Shown: piece after piece, positions 37,134 to 49,848 of the stretch
Layout of the letters: each line of letters starts with the position of its first letter
Position numbering within the stretch: the first letter of the stretch is position 1
Source of the DNA: Schistosoma mansoni
Taxonomy: Eukaryota; Platyhelminthes; Trematoda; Strigeidida; Schistosomatidae
Reading direction: 5' to 3'
NCBI RefSeq assembly: GCF_000237925.1
Contig: NC_031495.1
Span: forward strand, 21,224,435 to 21,288,434
DNA: 64,000 nt
Program-made: the position numbers and the translations under genes
The notes under the pieces: model-generated
What the model saw: the letters and a program-made list of their open reading frames with translations, nothing else
Database searches by the model: none
What the model was told of the DNA's origin: nothing

Positions 37134-37458
37134 TTATAAGCAAAGATGGATAGTTGCTAGCAGTGGAATCCAGGATGCGCGTTCCGTCCTATTTCGAACT
37201 CGTCAGCTGGATATACTTGCATCTCAGAGTTGTGTTCACTCTGGAACTCAAACCCAGTACCTTTCGCTTGAAACGCCATCGCGTTATCCACTCAGCTAGG
37301 ATTCCACTGTTAGCCACTATCCATCTTTGCTTATAATGCTTGTGAAATAAGGCTATATCGAGGCAATACGCACAGTATGCACATATGCTAATTAGAGACT
37401 GACCAGTTGCAGTCCTAAGTATCAATGGGAAAATTCAAACAAACAATAATAAGTTAAT
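37134..37458. repeat. Sm-alpha-like SINE, palindromic composite beside MEIS exon 3
   Basis: The antisense hammerhead-promoter half (37134-37298) is joined to a sense 3' half (37299-37458). The ends 37134-37171 and 37299-37336 are inverted repeats matching at about 36 of 38 bases. The hammerhead (minus strand) has CTGACGA, but GAAA reads GGAA, so it is probably inactive. The right end is about 46 bases from the exon 3 splice donor. Confidence 0.82.
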
Positions 37459-37504
37459 TTAACGTATAGAATTATTCAAAATAATTTTATAAATAAACAC
37501 TGAC

Positions 37505-38882
37505 CAGTTTCATCTATTCCTAATTCATTTGATTTAAGCCCAATTCTATCTGTTTGTATATCATCATTTAATGAACTATCACTGCGAATTGAACCATTCA
37601 AGGAAGATGATTTAGTATGTCGAATTCTTGATGTTGGTCTTGATGGTATACAATTAGTACGATATCCTGTATATTGTGAATTATGTAATAAAGATGAATG
37701 TGCATGATTTGATGGAAAATGTTGTGATTGATAAAGATTATGATATTGTAAGGATGATGTAGATGATGATGGTGATGTTGATGTTATTAAAATTGAAGAA
37801 CTATTAGAAAGTATTGGATAATGAGAATGCAATCCATGTTGTAAATATGGTGTTGAGTTTGGACTATGCTCTAATTGATTAGTTTCATGTTGTAGATGAG
37901 TTTTTTCATGTGGACGTGACTGTACATCATCAGAAACATCGATATAAGGATCAATAAAATTAAGCGGTTGAATTGTAGAATTGATTGTTGATGATAAACA
38001 ATTTGGCATAGATTGACTTGAATGTACTGAATTGGAATCATTACAGTCATCCTTACTTATTGCATCATTAAGTAACGAATGATAATGATTACGCAATTGG
38101 TCATACTGTCGATGCTGATGCTGCTGATGATGAGGATGTTGGTGATGAGAAGAAAAATGGTGATCTTGATTTTGACTATGATAAGGTAGCGTATTAGATG
38201 AATTCATTTTTGTCGAAGATGAAGAACAACTACCAACTATATCATTAGAATGTATATTGTTATTTGAATTTAAGAAAAAATTTGAATAAAATCCACAAGG
38301 ATTCGAATAGTCATAGTTTCGATTTGTATGATTACTATTAATATTGTGATTATTTAGTGATTCTGTATAGTTTAAAGTGTCATTCATATTTGGTAACATA
38401 CTATTCAAAGGAATATTATCTCGTATATATTGTGAGAAATATTGATTATAATAAGAATTTGTATATAATGATTGAGGAGAGTAATCAAATGGATTTGAAT
38501 GGAAATTCATTGATTTATCCGAATCTTCATTAATTACAACACTATCATTGTCAATATCATTTGTATGAATTTTACTACTCATAGAAGTGGTTGTAGTAGA
38601 AGTAGTATTAGTATTGTTAGTAATAGTTGAACATGTATTATTTTCATCGTGAGAATTTATATTGTAAAAGTTAGACTGGTTCATATAAACTTGAGCTAAA
38701 TTTGAATGAAAATTAACTTGTGAATCACAATAAGATTCTATTGAACTGCTTTCTCTTGAATCGGTTACAGTGGGAATTCCAGTTATAGTAACTGCTTCAG
38801 CAATTATGGAAGTTGGGATAACTGCAGTAGACGTGGCATTAGATAATCCACTTAGTCCCGTTTGGTTGCGACTCACAGATGA
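37505..38882 (-). CDS. meis: MEIS exon 3 (very long Asn/Ser/His-rich linker)
   Basis: 1378 bases, entering in phase 0 after the acceptor ATACAG and leaving in phase 1 at ACT G|GTCAGT, 459 whole codons. It codes the linker between Meis domain and homeodomain (about residues 213-671), which in most animal MEIS proteins is only of the order of 100 residues. It is strongly biased to Asn, Ser, His, Thr and Tyr. A histidine/glutamine-rich tract lies near residues 453-473 and poly-Ser/Thr runs are scattered through it. No folded domain is recognisable. The Gly codon is completed by the next exon, giving ETG-SQKD. The frame is open over the whole length, which for such AT-rich DNA is strong evidence for coding. 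An Sm-alpha-like SINE composite begins about 46 bases past the donor. Confidence 0.92.
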
Positions 38883-40114
38883 CTGTATACGTAAAACAAA
38901 ATTAATTGAACATTAATGTAATCAAAAATTGTAGAAAATAAAAATAAAAATCTCATTTCACTGAATAGATTATAGGAACGAAAATGTTGCTGTCATCTCG
39001 AAATAATATAAGCAACTGTTTATGATGATCGTAGTTTGAAATTCAATTGGACCATTAGACATTAACTTCTGTGACAACTATTTAACTTTTAAGTTGATGG
39101 ATGGAAATCTTATAGTTTAGAATTCAAGGTTTTTGATTAGTTTCGTCAAATGAAATCGACAAACAACTATCTTTGAATTCAACCCAATATATTTACTAAG
39201 TCATGTTGTCAATGTAAAGTTTTCAAGTTTCCATTTATGGGTTTATTATTTTAAACATGAATTTGTAAAGATTTGACCAGTAGCAAGGAGATTTTGTCAC
39301 GAACCTATATCTAACAGCATTGATGTAAAATTTAATTTCCTTTTAGCTGAAAAAGAATTCATTAATGTAGTAAATATCATGATGTGTTTATTAACACTAC
39401 TTCCATATAAACCTTACAAATGAACTTATAAGACTAGCAAGTATGATATCTTTTGAAAGTTTTGTATGCCATCACAAACCAAATTCAGTTCGTAACATGC
39501 ACTACAACAGTCTTTCCTGATTATTTAAAAGCTAATATACTCACCCAAAAGAGATCAAGTTACGTAGGAGCTTGGTTACGATAAAAATAGTTAGCAGACA
39601 ACCTTACAAAGAAACTAGAAATAAGAATGATTTTAAAAACTGCAGGTAAACAAAACTTTCTGAAGATTTTTAAAAGATTCTTTATTTGATTATTGTAAAA
39701 TATGTTTTCAAGTTCATATGGAAACACATATCGAAGAGTTACTTCAGAGAATTGAATAAAACTTCACACTTTATAGATTTCAATAAATACACTAACACTT
39801 CAAATAATGAACATATATTCATATGAGTTAGATAAAGTGAACAATATGAACGCTATAAATAAGATTTCCCAATTATTTCAACTGGATACTAACAAGTGAC
39901 TGATTTCTACGTCCATAAATTTTTATAGAAAAGTTAACCTTGAATTCTAATATTCCATGGATTATTAATTAATATTTACTGTTGATTAACAAAAAAGGAA
40001 ATCAATCAATTAAAAGTTTCATCATTATTCCAACATACATCTGTTCAAACATTTCTCATATATAAAAAAGAAAGCTTTAAAAATGATCGAAAAATTAAAT
40101 TATTGAGATTTTGC

Positions 40115-40672
40115 TCATTTTTTACAATAAGGATTGTTATTTTTTCCAAAGTTTATTAATGAAAAGAGAATATACAAATTCCTAGAACATCTGCCTATAT
40201 AACTTGCCCCAAAGGAGCAGTTGAATTGATAAATATAGAAATGTTTTCCACACATCCAATGATCACGCTGATGTTGAAAGATAAATTGCCTAGACGAGCC
40301 ACTTTTTTCTGCATCTATCAATTGAACTGCTCCTGTGGGGCAAGTTATATACGCAGATGTTCTAGGAATTTGTATATTCGGGCTCGTGAGCATCTCCTAG
40401 TGTGGCTAAGCAAAGGTGTAGTCAAAACGGTTGGAAGAGAGAATAATTTTAAAAATTTTGCTCTTAAGAGCATATTCTTATATATATTTTTATATAAACA
40501 CAAGTTTAACACCAGAAAACAGTCGACACATTCATTTTACATCATAAAACTTGACATTATTTATAATTTACATTCTTCGATAGAAGAAAATTTCAATTCC
40601 GTTGTTAAGGGAAGAGAATGGATGGGAATAATGTTTTGCCTCATTCAATTAAACTATTTCTACCATGTATAG
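40115..40672. mobile_element. Penelope-like element fragment, GIY-YIG nuclease part, palindromic
   Basis: The plus strand codes IYQLNCSCGASYIRRCSRNL and REHLLVWLSKG; the minus strand of the left arm codes IYQFNCSFGASYIGRCSRNL. Both are the GIY-YIG-type nuclease region (CSCGASYIGR) seen in schistosome Penelope-like elements. Arms at about 40166-40223 and 40312-40377 are inverted copies, with a spacer of about 90 bases. It is truncated and not a working gene. Confidence 0.65.
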
Positions 40673-42057
40673 TTCACCCCATTGTGTTTTAATTTACTTT
40701 GTTTCTTGCTATTATGATTATTAACATTATTACTATTAATAAAATATTTTTCTACTTGAATTTCCCTTTTACCTTCATTTTTGTTAATAACCTAGTCAAA
40801 AAAACTTCTCTTTAACCTCATATGTTTTAAAAGGGGGAAAAATTGATCGAAATTTCTTTTCTTTGCTCATTTTTTTTTAATTTTACAATCTATTTCTAGT
40901 CTCTCCTTATTACCTTTTTCTTTCTTATTTTAAAAATGTCCGCCCTCTAACAGAAAATGAGCAGAACAAATAACACAACCAAACAACAATTGACTATAAT
41001 TCCCGCGATACGTCAATTGCACCTGATAAACTAAGTCATAATTTATTATTAAGTGTTGTTTATATATATATTCAGTGATGGTATAATAAATTGTATCATG
41101 ATAACAAAAGAAATAAAGATGATGGGAAAAATAATGAACATTTCGAAAATTGGAATAAATAGAATATCTATGGTTGTACACCTTGAATTGTGTATAAGTT
41201 TACATTTTTTAAAAAAAAATGTGTATGTTAGTTTGTTAGTCTTTATATTTACTCACACATGAGTATCTATTTAGCATAGAATAGAAAGAAAGATAGAATC
41301 TCATTTCAAACCTTATCTTATGACAGATAATCATTTATTCATCTACTTAATATTACTTTAGTAGTATAATCTTCATTAAATCATCCTATTTTTTCACTTT
41401 AAAAAAATATATTTAATCGACTAATTTCGTTTGATAATTATTCTTTTATACCATTTAAACATTTCATTCTTCAACTCATATTAGTTTAGTACTTTAGAAA
41501 TATACAGACAAAATGATACACTTAACAATAGGAATGATAATATTATGAATTGCGTGGATATGTGTATACATGGAAGTTTAACATTTCAAAGATGGTTAAG
41601 TTTGTGTGAAAAAAGAAAAGAACAAAGCTAAGAGTAAACAAATTCCTGGACAAAAGAAGAACAAATGGATGAACCGTAGTAAATTCGATAAAATTAGCAT
41701 ATTCATTAGAACTTAACGGGAATATTAAAAGATGAAAAAGCAGTGGGTTTTTTACAAAATTTGGTAGGTAGAGTATCTTTGATGTGCTACAAAGTTATCT
41801 AGTTAATTATTCCTAATTAAATTGACTTTTCTTCTCAAATGGGTAAAATAATCAAAAAGTGACTAAAACTAAAGTACATAAGTTAGCAAATCGTATGAAT
41901 ACAATCTTTAAAAACATGTTGCTAAGACATAAGTATTTAGCTTGAAAGTATAAAATCGTTACAAAGTTCAGCCTAAGTTCTACGCTTTACTTTAAACACT
42001 ACAATGTACACAGCAGTAAAACGCGAGTGGTAGTGTTTTCAAACACAAAAGTTTGTT

Positions 42058-42690
42058 AGACCACTATTGAAAACCTAGAAGCACTGAATGAACGTTTCAC
42101 CCTAGTATGGGTCTCCTTAGCAGTACACATCCACAATTCACAAGTAGAATCCGAACCCAGGACCCTCATTCCCGTGTTCGAACACCCACTCTATGGACTA
42201 CTGAGCCAGCATCTGAAAGTGCGAGACCATCTTCCACTGTCTTCGGTGAGTAACTGACTCAAAATCGTCACAGTTTGACTCCACTGGTCTCAGCTTCTCA
42301 CTAGAACACCACAACCCTATACTGATAATTATCATGTGCTAACTAGTGACTAGCTTCGAGAGGTAATTCCCGAAGTTTAAGTGAGAAGCCTTGACCAGTA
42401 GAGTTCAACCGTGCCGAATGTGAGGCAGTTACCCGCCGAAGACAATCGAAGATGGTCGCTCAGTATCGTGGATTGATTGGAGTTAGACATTAATACCGTT
42501 AGATGACGGCTCAGTGGTTTAAAGTTTAGACGTTAGCGCGAGACTGAAGGTACTGTGTTCTATTTCTGCTAGCTAAACCATGGGTGCACATCACTGAGGA
42601 TTGATGTATAAGAAGAAACGGTCGTCCAGTGCTTCCACGTTTCCAATGGTGGTCTAACATTGGTCGATGCATGATATCAAGACAAATAGG
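42058..42690. repeat. Family-A SINE, nearly complete inverted pair
   Basis: An antisense copy (42058 to about 42312) is followed at once by a sense copy (about 42312-42690). They meet at their 5' ends, so the pair forms a long imperfect palindrome of over 600 bases. Both promoters and ribozymes are degraded (sense core CTGAGGA present, stem II lost). Old. Confidence 0.8.
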
Positions 42691-43352
42691 AAATTCTCAC
42701 TCAGAATTCTATGAGAACAAAAAGCACAAACTATCAGTGAATAAAATATGTCATCGCAAATGTCTTTAATATACATATGAGTATATGGATTTCTGAGTCT
42801 TATAGTCCATTTTAGTTCTTCTCCAATCAGTGTATGAGCATGTATGAAATAGCAGAAAGTCTAGTCATGACAGCATTAGGTAGAGCCTCAAGAACGATTC
42901 TGATTACCCTGTTATTGTCATTATTATGGGAACAAGTTATTCAATATACTCTTATTTTTAATGGTTTCATAAAAGCTATAACCCGGTTTGTATTAATCGA
43001 AAAAATTGTTATTATTCATAATTAACTGTCATTTATCTGATTAGCCATATTGAAACAAAGTATGTCAAATTATTTTACCTATTAATCGGTTAACATATTG
43101 GTAATTTATCATGTTTATTGATTACAAATTTTTTTTACAATTATATGATATTTGTGATCTGTCCAAAAATGCAGACTTGTCAATCACTTTTGTAACCAAT
43201 CAGTAAAAACTTATTTTGATCTTTTTTGTTTGCAATCCTAACATTACTGATCTGGTTTTGAAATTTAACTGGAGAAAGAACTATGTAGTGATTCCAACCG
43301 ACTTCAATCTAACAATATATTTATTTGCATTTCCTCTCCTGTCTCAACCAAA

Positions 43353-43390
<38 letters not shown>

Positions 43391-44034
43391 CTATTTTAGT
43401 CATCAGACCTTTATTAGTGCTGTTCTCAGTAGTGATGGTCTTATTGAGAATGTAACTGAGGAAATTGAGGCCATAAAGAAAGCATTATCGATTCTAAATT
43501 TAATTATTCAGACATTCTACTTTCGTCAGTTTGTGACATAATCCGAGTCTGAATAAATGTTAGTAGTGAGTTAATGTTTTACACGCTTGACTTATTTTCT
43601 GAGTCTGAAAGGTAGCGCCTTTCATTAATAGTTCAACAAATCCATCTTGAAAGTAACTGTTTGTAGCTTTTATTGAACTGGTTTTTTTTCTGTGGGGAAG
43701 ATATTCTTCTTGCAGGTTAAAGGTGACTTATGTCGTAGAATAATGACATCACTTGAAGAAGAACTGAAAATCAATTTGTGATGTATACAGCCTTCTGAAA
43801 AATTATATATGATAACTTGATAGTTTACCCCATCACATCAATAATAGTTTAAAGATTAACAGATACTGAATTGGAAATTCACCACTTCCGTAATGTGAAT
43901 CCTTAAGTGATCACTTTTAATGAATCTGAAATTGAATAATTTTTACTTTATAAGTATGAATTCATCTATTTAAGATCAGTTGTTTATTAAAACTGAAAAT
44001 TCTACAGTATTTACAAAGTCCTATATTGGTAATA

Positions 44035-44350
44035 AACATGTATTCACTAGTGACCAGCTCCAAGATGCGATCCATGGAGTTCTAGTAAGATGTGGAGTTC
44101 AACCATATCGGGTATAAGACAGCTATCCTCAGCAGGTTATGAAAGATGGTCACCCAATATTAATTGAACTCGAACATATTAACTATTAGATTCTGGCTCA
44201 TCAGTCTATAAGTTGGACGTTTACACTTAAAACCGAAGGTACTCAGTTCGATTTTTCGTTGTTGAGCCGTAGATGAGCATTCCTGAAGAGTCTGATATCA
44301 GGATCAAACAGCTATCCAGTACTTCCTAGTTGTCGTAGTTAATCTAAGGT
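44035..44350 (+). repeat. Family-A SINE, very old copy
   Basis: Sense; recognised by TATTCACTAGTGACCAGCTCC, GTTCTAGTAAG, GTGGAGTTCAACC and the remnant GGCTCATCAGTCTATAAG of box A. Ribozyme decayed. Confidence 0.6.
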
Positions 44351-46477
44351 CAGTCTGTGATTAAAACTATGATAATCCATAATTTCATGACTAGTACGTC
44401 ATTTTCTGTCCTGTTTCTTTTCATCATTACTAAATGATACGGAAAACCATATAGTGAAAAATAACAAGACGTTCAATACATCCCTTACCATTATTCTTAA
44501 ATGACTTTTTGATATACATCTATATACTGACGAATTGATTTGGTAATTTAAATACATCATTTCTTCTTCGCTAATTCATTAATTACTAAGCATACCATGT
44601 ACAAATTATAGATATAATTTAAATGAAGAAAAATAAACCAACAGAAATTTTGTAGGTAATTTCAAGTATTAAAAAATAAACACAGTGAAACGCTAGTGAA
44701 CGAACAAAATTTTTTTCTTTTATTCCCAATTCATTCCAAATTTGGAAATAACGACCTCCACCTTCTCCTGTTATTTCTCAATCTCTTTTTTTCTCTCTTC
44801 TGTCCTCACTATCTCTAGGATTTATTTGTTGTTTCTTTCGAATTTTTTTAAATTTTTAACTATCTCAATAACTTGTGTGTTTCATCAAACCGCACAGAAT
44901 GACATTGCTTGAAAATCTTCCCAGTTGTCATCTGATTTTGTGATGGTGGTGATGTTTTTTTCATTCAATTTTTCTCCTTAATTCTTCGTTGCCTTGTGTG
45001 TAGTTGTGTTTGTAGGTGTATGTATTTGCGAAAGTGTTTCTATATATGTATATATTATGAAGAGTAGAAGCAATTGAAAACAGTCATCCGAATCTGTCAA
45101 ATTTCTAGAGAGAATTCGTTTAAACCCCGTGACATTATACATAAATTTTTTACGTTCAAATTTTACAAGCTGTTACTAGGCTAATTAAATAAGTCAGTTG
45201 CTGTGCCATATCATCGTCATTTTAATCATTATCATCATCATAGGTTTCAATATCAGGATAATTTAAAAATAGATTTATGTTTTGATGCTCACATGCCAAA
45301 TGACCAATTCATCATTCATTACTTTGTAGACATGTCATTCTATCCATTTATAAGTTGTTTTATGCGTACAGTTATGTATGTGTTTGTCTATATATAGATA
45401 GAAACACACAAGTGGATAAACACGGAAGATACATTATACTTTTTATTTTCTCTTATTTTTCTGCAAAGGTTTTAGCTGTTCTTCAATTTATTTGGTTATT
45501 CCCTCTCCCCACTACTACTACTACTACTACCACATCACAAGAACTATTGACTAAATCACTAAAAGAGCAATTCATACTTGATTTTAGATTCTCAAACACA
45601 TAGTAATATGATATATCACAATAACTAGTTGATTGGTTTTCTTTTCAAATTGACTGAGAATAATTGACTTGAAAGCTAAGAAAAATAAATCAGAGCCAAC
45701 TAATTAACAAAGTAACGAGTGGTATTGATTAGCAGATTTAATTTTATGAAGTCTAAAACTTATGACTTCTTCTACATATATTTTGAAATTTTTCGCGTAG
45801 TACCAAGAATAGATTAGGCACTTAGACTATTTCAATATATATTAATTAAAAAGTATCTAGTAGCAACTAGTGTGGAATTTTCAATGAGAGTTAACCAGCT
45901 GATTTCCACCGAGATACAAAGACTATGGTCAGCACCCCAATGGCGAAGTTGAATTATAAGATCATATCTGTAATCAGCTTATTCGCTGATCTATCTTGTG
46001 AGTATGAGAAATTCGCATGTGCATATTCCTTAATAGTGGCTCAAACAGACTTTTCATCACTAAGGTACTATGAATATAAGAAATTATTGATCGATTAGGA
46101 ATCAAAATTTCTGAAATAACCTCGGACTGACAAATACGACATTTAGGATTTAGAAATTAAATATTATCGGCGTACATAACTTACATTTAATGTAAAGTCA
46201 CTTCGTCAGTTACTAAATAAAGCCTGTCTGAATATAATTCAGTCTCATCATTTATGTCACTGATATGCCATATACCGTCTGAGATGTAATCATATACCTA
46301 ACTGTCTCTTGTATTATAGAGATGATTACCAATGGATCCGTTCAATATAATTCATTTAGCTACTTCCATACATCATGGTTCTCGTTACTTATTGTCGATT
46401 AACTAATCAACAGATAATTACATAATTAATTCAACCATAATATATTTTATATAATGAACCGATATCAGTTAGATAAC

Positions 46478-46755
46478 TGTTGAAAACGAGGATGCATCAT
46501 ATGGTCACTTCTTCCTAGTATAGCATCCTTCAGTGATACGCATCAGAAACCCGTCTCGAAATCGAACCCAGGACCTTCAAGTTTGGTGACGAGCACCTAG
46601 ACTTCAACGCTCAAGCGATATCCAATGGTCTGTGCACCTGACTTTAATTAATTTGCCCTATCGCACAACCAATACCACTGTTCACCGGCTGCCTCACAAT
46701 CAACATGGTTGAAATCTATTGGTCACAAAAACTCCGGAAATCGCCTCTTGAAATT
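46478..46755 (-). repeat. Family-A SINE, very old copy
   Basis: Antisense; box B remnant near AATCGAACCCAGGACC and an outline of the 3' part. Strongly diverged. Confidence 0.55.
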
Positions 46756-47609
46756 ATTTACACTCCAATGCATATTAGTAATCCAAGTAGAAGGAAGACG
46801 TTTCATCAAAGAAAATATTCTTTTAGACTATGTCATTTTCTTGAGCTGTACAATCGTATTAAAATCTTATAAGTGTTAGTCCAAAAGAAAATAGTCTATA
46901 AATAGAATTTTATGACCCAAGAAAGTGATAGTATCCAAAAGAAAATTTTCTTCTCTGAAACTTCCTGAATTTTTTAATAACTTGATAATCTAAATATTTG
47001 AGAAAAAGATTTTTGATGAATAGACCAGTATAAAAGTGGAACATGACGCAAGAGCATAAAGAAGAAGAAAAGAGATACCGAACCTATAACAGAGATTTAA
47101 TTGTGCTTTAATTTTAAAATTCTATGTCGTGTCTAATTTTAAATTCTAATCATACAAATAATCGGCAAACTAAAGATAAGGGGATTATCATTACGACCAA
47201 TTTTGATACATCAAATCAATAAAAGATTATTTAATTAAGCAACTTCAAAGTGGCTTTAATTAGAAGTTGATCATACAATAACAATTATTTATTACACTTC
47301 GAGAATCGGAAAATCAGTATGTCTATACATTTAAACGAACTTATCTGACTGTAAAATATTAGATGTAAAATGAATAAGTGAAAAAATTAAAAACACTCAC
47401 TAAGTTGTTACATGGTTTATTATTATATGCCACAAGTATTAGTATTACTTTAGAAGTACTTACGAATTTCATCATATCATAAGAAGATTAATGGAATGAA
47501 CATAACAAGAACGATGTATCGCTGGAGAAATCGTAGAATAACAATGATAAAAACCTATTCATTGTATTTTAAATTTTTCGACGACTATCTAAATGACACT
47601 GAGGCCATG

Positions 47610-47775
47610 ACAAAAGCTCTTCGAGGTGCACAGGACAAGCTGTGAACCACATGTGGAGAAATTCAAACACTTCGCTTCTACCCGAAGTTTATGCTGATGA
47701 TGTCGTTCAGAAAGACGATGGAAGCTCCACAACCAAACCATCCAGCTCAGAGTACAAAACTCCATCAAAAACTGT
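47610..47775 (+). repeat. Family-D repeat, single copy
   Basis: Matches 12085-12240 over about 150 bases (GGTGCACAGGACAAGCTGTG through CCATCCAGCTCAGAG). Family not recognised; no promoter or terminal structure seen. Confidence 0.6.
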
Positions 47776-48499
47776 TCTTTTATTTAATATATAAACTATT
47801 TAATTACATCCCTAAATCTATGCATTTTCAACCGATCAAATTCAGTTTATGTACAGTCCATACATATAATATTTTATAGCTAGTGACAAAGTAACATTTG
47901 ATTAGATTATTACCCTCTTTTATTAAATAAATAAACAAAGTATAGATTTATATGAACAGTGTGTTGACACAATAATTATATTTAACTTATTCTAAAATTT
48001 CGATTCTTTTATTTTTGTTTATTTACATTGAAATAACTTTGTTGGAAGTCGATCATTGATCATTGGTCATATCTGTCAAATGTCATATCACATTCACATA
48101 AATGTACAACAGTAATATCTATGCATGCACACATACGTACATGTACCTAAATTTGCATACACGCAATTGTCACTTGAACTGTTATTGTTTACATATATAT
48201 ATAGTATCTTCTTATATCTATTCTTGTCATTTCTAGAAGAATTTGGGAAATTATTAATTAAACTTTCATTCCTTATAAACTATTCATGATATTTAGTTGA
48301 TTTGAATATTATTGATATATATATACTTTTACCCTAGATAAGAATTACTCTTGTCATAGACACTATAAATAAACAAGAAATGTTTATATATTCATTCTAT
48401 TTTCATACTTTATATGTTTTATTATAAATCATAAATAAAAAGAAATCATTAAAAATTAAAAATGAACGGTCAGTAATGAATGAATAATATAATATATAA

Positions 48500-48783
48500 G
48501 AGACTGACCAGTTACAGTCCAAAAACATCAATGGGAAAATTCAAATAAACAATACTAAGTGAATTTAAACTTCACCCCATTGCACAAGTAAGTGGCTATC
48601 AGAACTCAGTAGCTGAGTGGATAACGTGATGGCGTTTCAAGCGAATGGTACTGAGTTCGAGTCACAGAGTGAACATCAACTCTGAGATGCAGGTACATCT
48701 AGCTGACGAGCCCCAAATAGGACGAAACGCTCGTCAAACTGGATTCCACTGCTAGCCACTATCCATATTTGCTTATAAAGCTT
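48500..48783 (+). repeat. Sm-alpha-like SINE, fullest copy
   Basis: Sense. An antisense tail fragment (48500-48560) leads into box A (TAGCTGAGTGG), box B (GAGTTCGAGTC), the hammerhead at about 48700-48748 (CTGACGA and GAAA intact, one stem II pair lost, three extra bases after the GTC site) and the 3' end GCCACTATCC-ATATTTGC. Layout matches published Sm-alpha SINEs from memory. Confidence 0.8.
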
Positions 48784-49330
48784 ATTTATTATCATAAATT
48801 AATCAGGTTTTTCTTTCTTTTTTTTTCTAATCAAAGTCACCAAATTGTAGCTTCACTTGTCACTATTTATTTATAAGAATTGATGATAATGGTAACTAGG
48901 TAATGTATTATTGTAAAGATGTAATTTTTTTTAAAATCTCCTTTCTGTAAAGTAAACTATGATTACTACTACTGCCAACAATATAAAAAATATTTTATCC
49001 TTTCAAGAGGCTTGTTTCTAGTTTTTATTTTATTTAACAAATCAATAACTTTGCTAATATTGTTTAAAATTTTTTACATAACAAGTTGTGACAAATTAAG
49101 TTCATAAATGTATTGTTACCTATTTAACTTGTATCATCAACGATAAACTGAATAATATTAGATTAATATTTTGAGAAACACTGGATAGTGAATTCTGATT
49201 TAAAGCTTGGTGGACTATAATATTTTTTTACTAAATACGTCAAGTGTTCTAAATCCAATTTTACAGAAGATTTTAGGCTTCCGTTTAATGATTGTTAGTA
49301 AAGTCAAAACGATAGGATTGTCTAATGTTT

Positions 49331-49765
49331 AGTGATTTCAGTAGTTGAATTCATGAGTCGATCTAAGCTAGACCACCATTGAAAACCTGAGAGCACTGGA
49401 TGGTCGTTTCATACTAGTACGGGACTCCTCAGCAGTGAGCATTTACTATTGCACATGCGGGACTCGAACCCAGGACCTTCGGTCTCACGCGCGAACCCTT
49501 AACTTTTAGACTTCTGATCCGGCATCCAACGGTTTTAATGTCTAACTTGAATCAATCTATGATCTTGAGCAACCACTTATCCATTGTCTAGGGTAGATAC
49601 CTGTCTCCATACGACAAAGATTGGAACCTACTGGTCACGGCTTCTCACTAGAACTCCAGGAAATCCATTTTGAAATCAGTCACTAGTGAGCACATGATTA
49701 TTATTATAAGAACAGAGGTTTTTGTAGGTTACTATAATCCCCACAAGCCCCCATTCTAATAATGA
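49331..49765 (-). repeat. Family-A SINE next to MEIS exon 2
   Basis: Minus strand, full length with box A/B remnants. The hammerhead has core CTGAGGA and GAAA but weakened stem II. It is followed by a short inverted end motif (TTTTTGTAGGTTACTATAAT facing CCCCACAAGCCCCC) ending about 84 bases from the exon 2 donor. Confidence 0.75.
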
Positions 49766-49848
49766 TTGGTGATCTTTAAATTAATCCAGTTTGTGAATAA
49801 ATTTACATCAATTCTATGAATCAGTAAATTTCTTCACGAAAAACTTAC

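Larger units (their letters stand above)
19088..37504 (-). other. meis: MEIS intron between exons 3 and 4 (18.4 kb)
   Basis: The largest intron, phase 1, lying just before the homeodomain exons. It contains Sm-alpha-like pieces (19520-19605, 29848-30030, 34180-34265, 37134-37458), family-A SINEs and composites (24110-24250, 25830-26110, 26374-26873, 28790-29050, 34304-34731, 36531-36878) and an RTE LINE fragment (27803-28749, minus). About 20000-23900 and 30100-34100 hold no repeat or exon I could recognise. Confidence 0.85.
38883..49848 (-). other. meis: MEIS intron between exons 2 and 3 (11.0 kb)
   Basis: GT-AG intron, phase 0. It holds a Penelope-like GIY-YIG fragment in palindromic form (40115-40672), an inverted SINE pair (42058-42690), old SINE copies at 44035-44350 and 46478-46755, a family-D repeat (47610-47775), a fuller Sm-alpha-like copy (48500-48783) and a SINE next to exon 2 (49331-49765). 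A TA microsatellite lies at 43354-43388. Confidence 0.85.

Noticed and set aside
26374-42690. Simple twin priming as explanation of the inverted SINEs
   Set aside because: Twin priming inverts a 5' segment once; several composites here carry the 3' half in both orientations, so it is not sufficient as it stands, though twin priming on a dimeric template remains possible.
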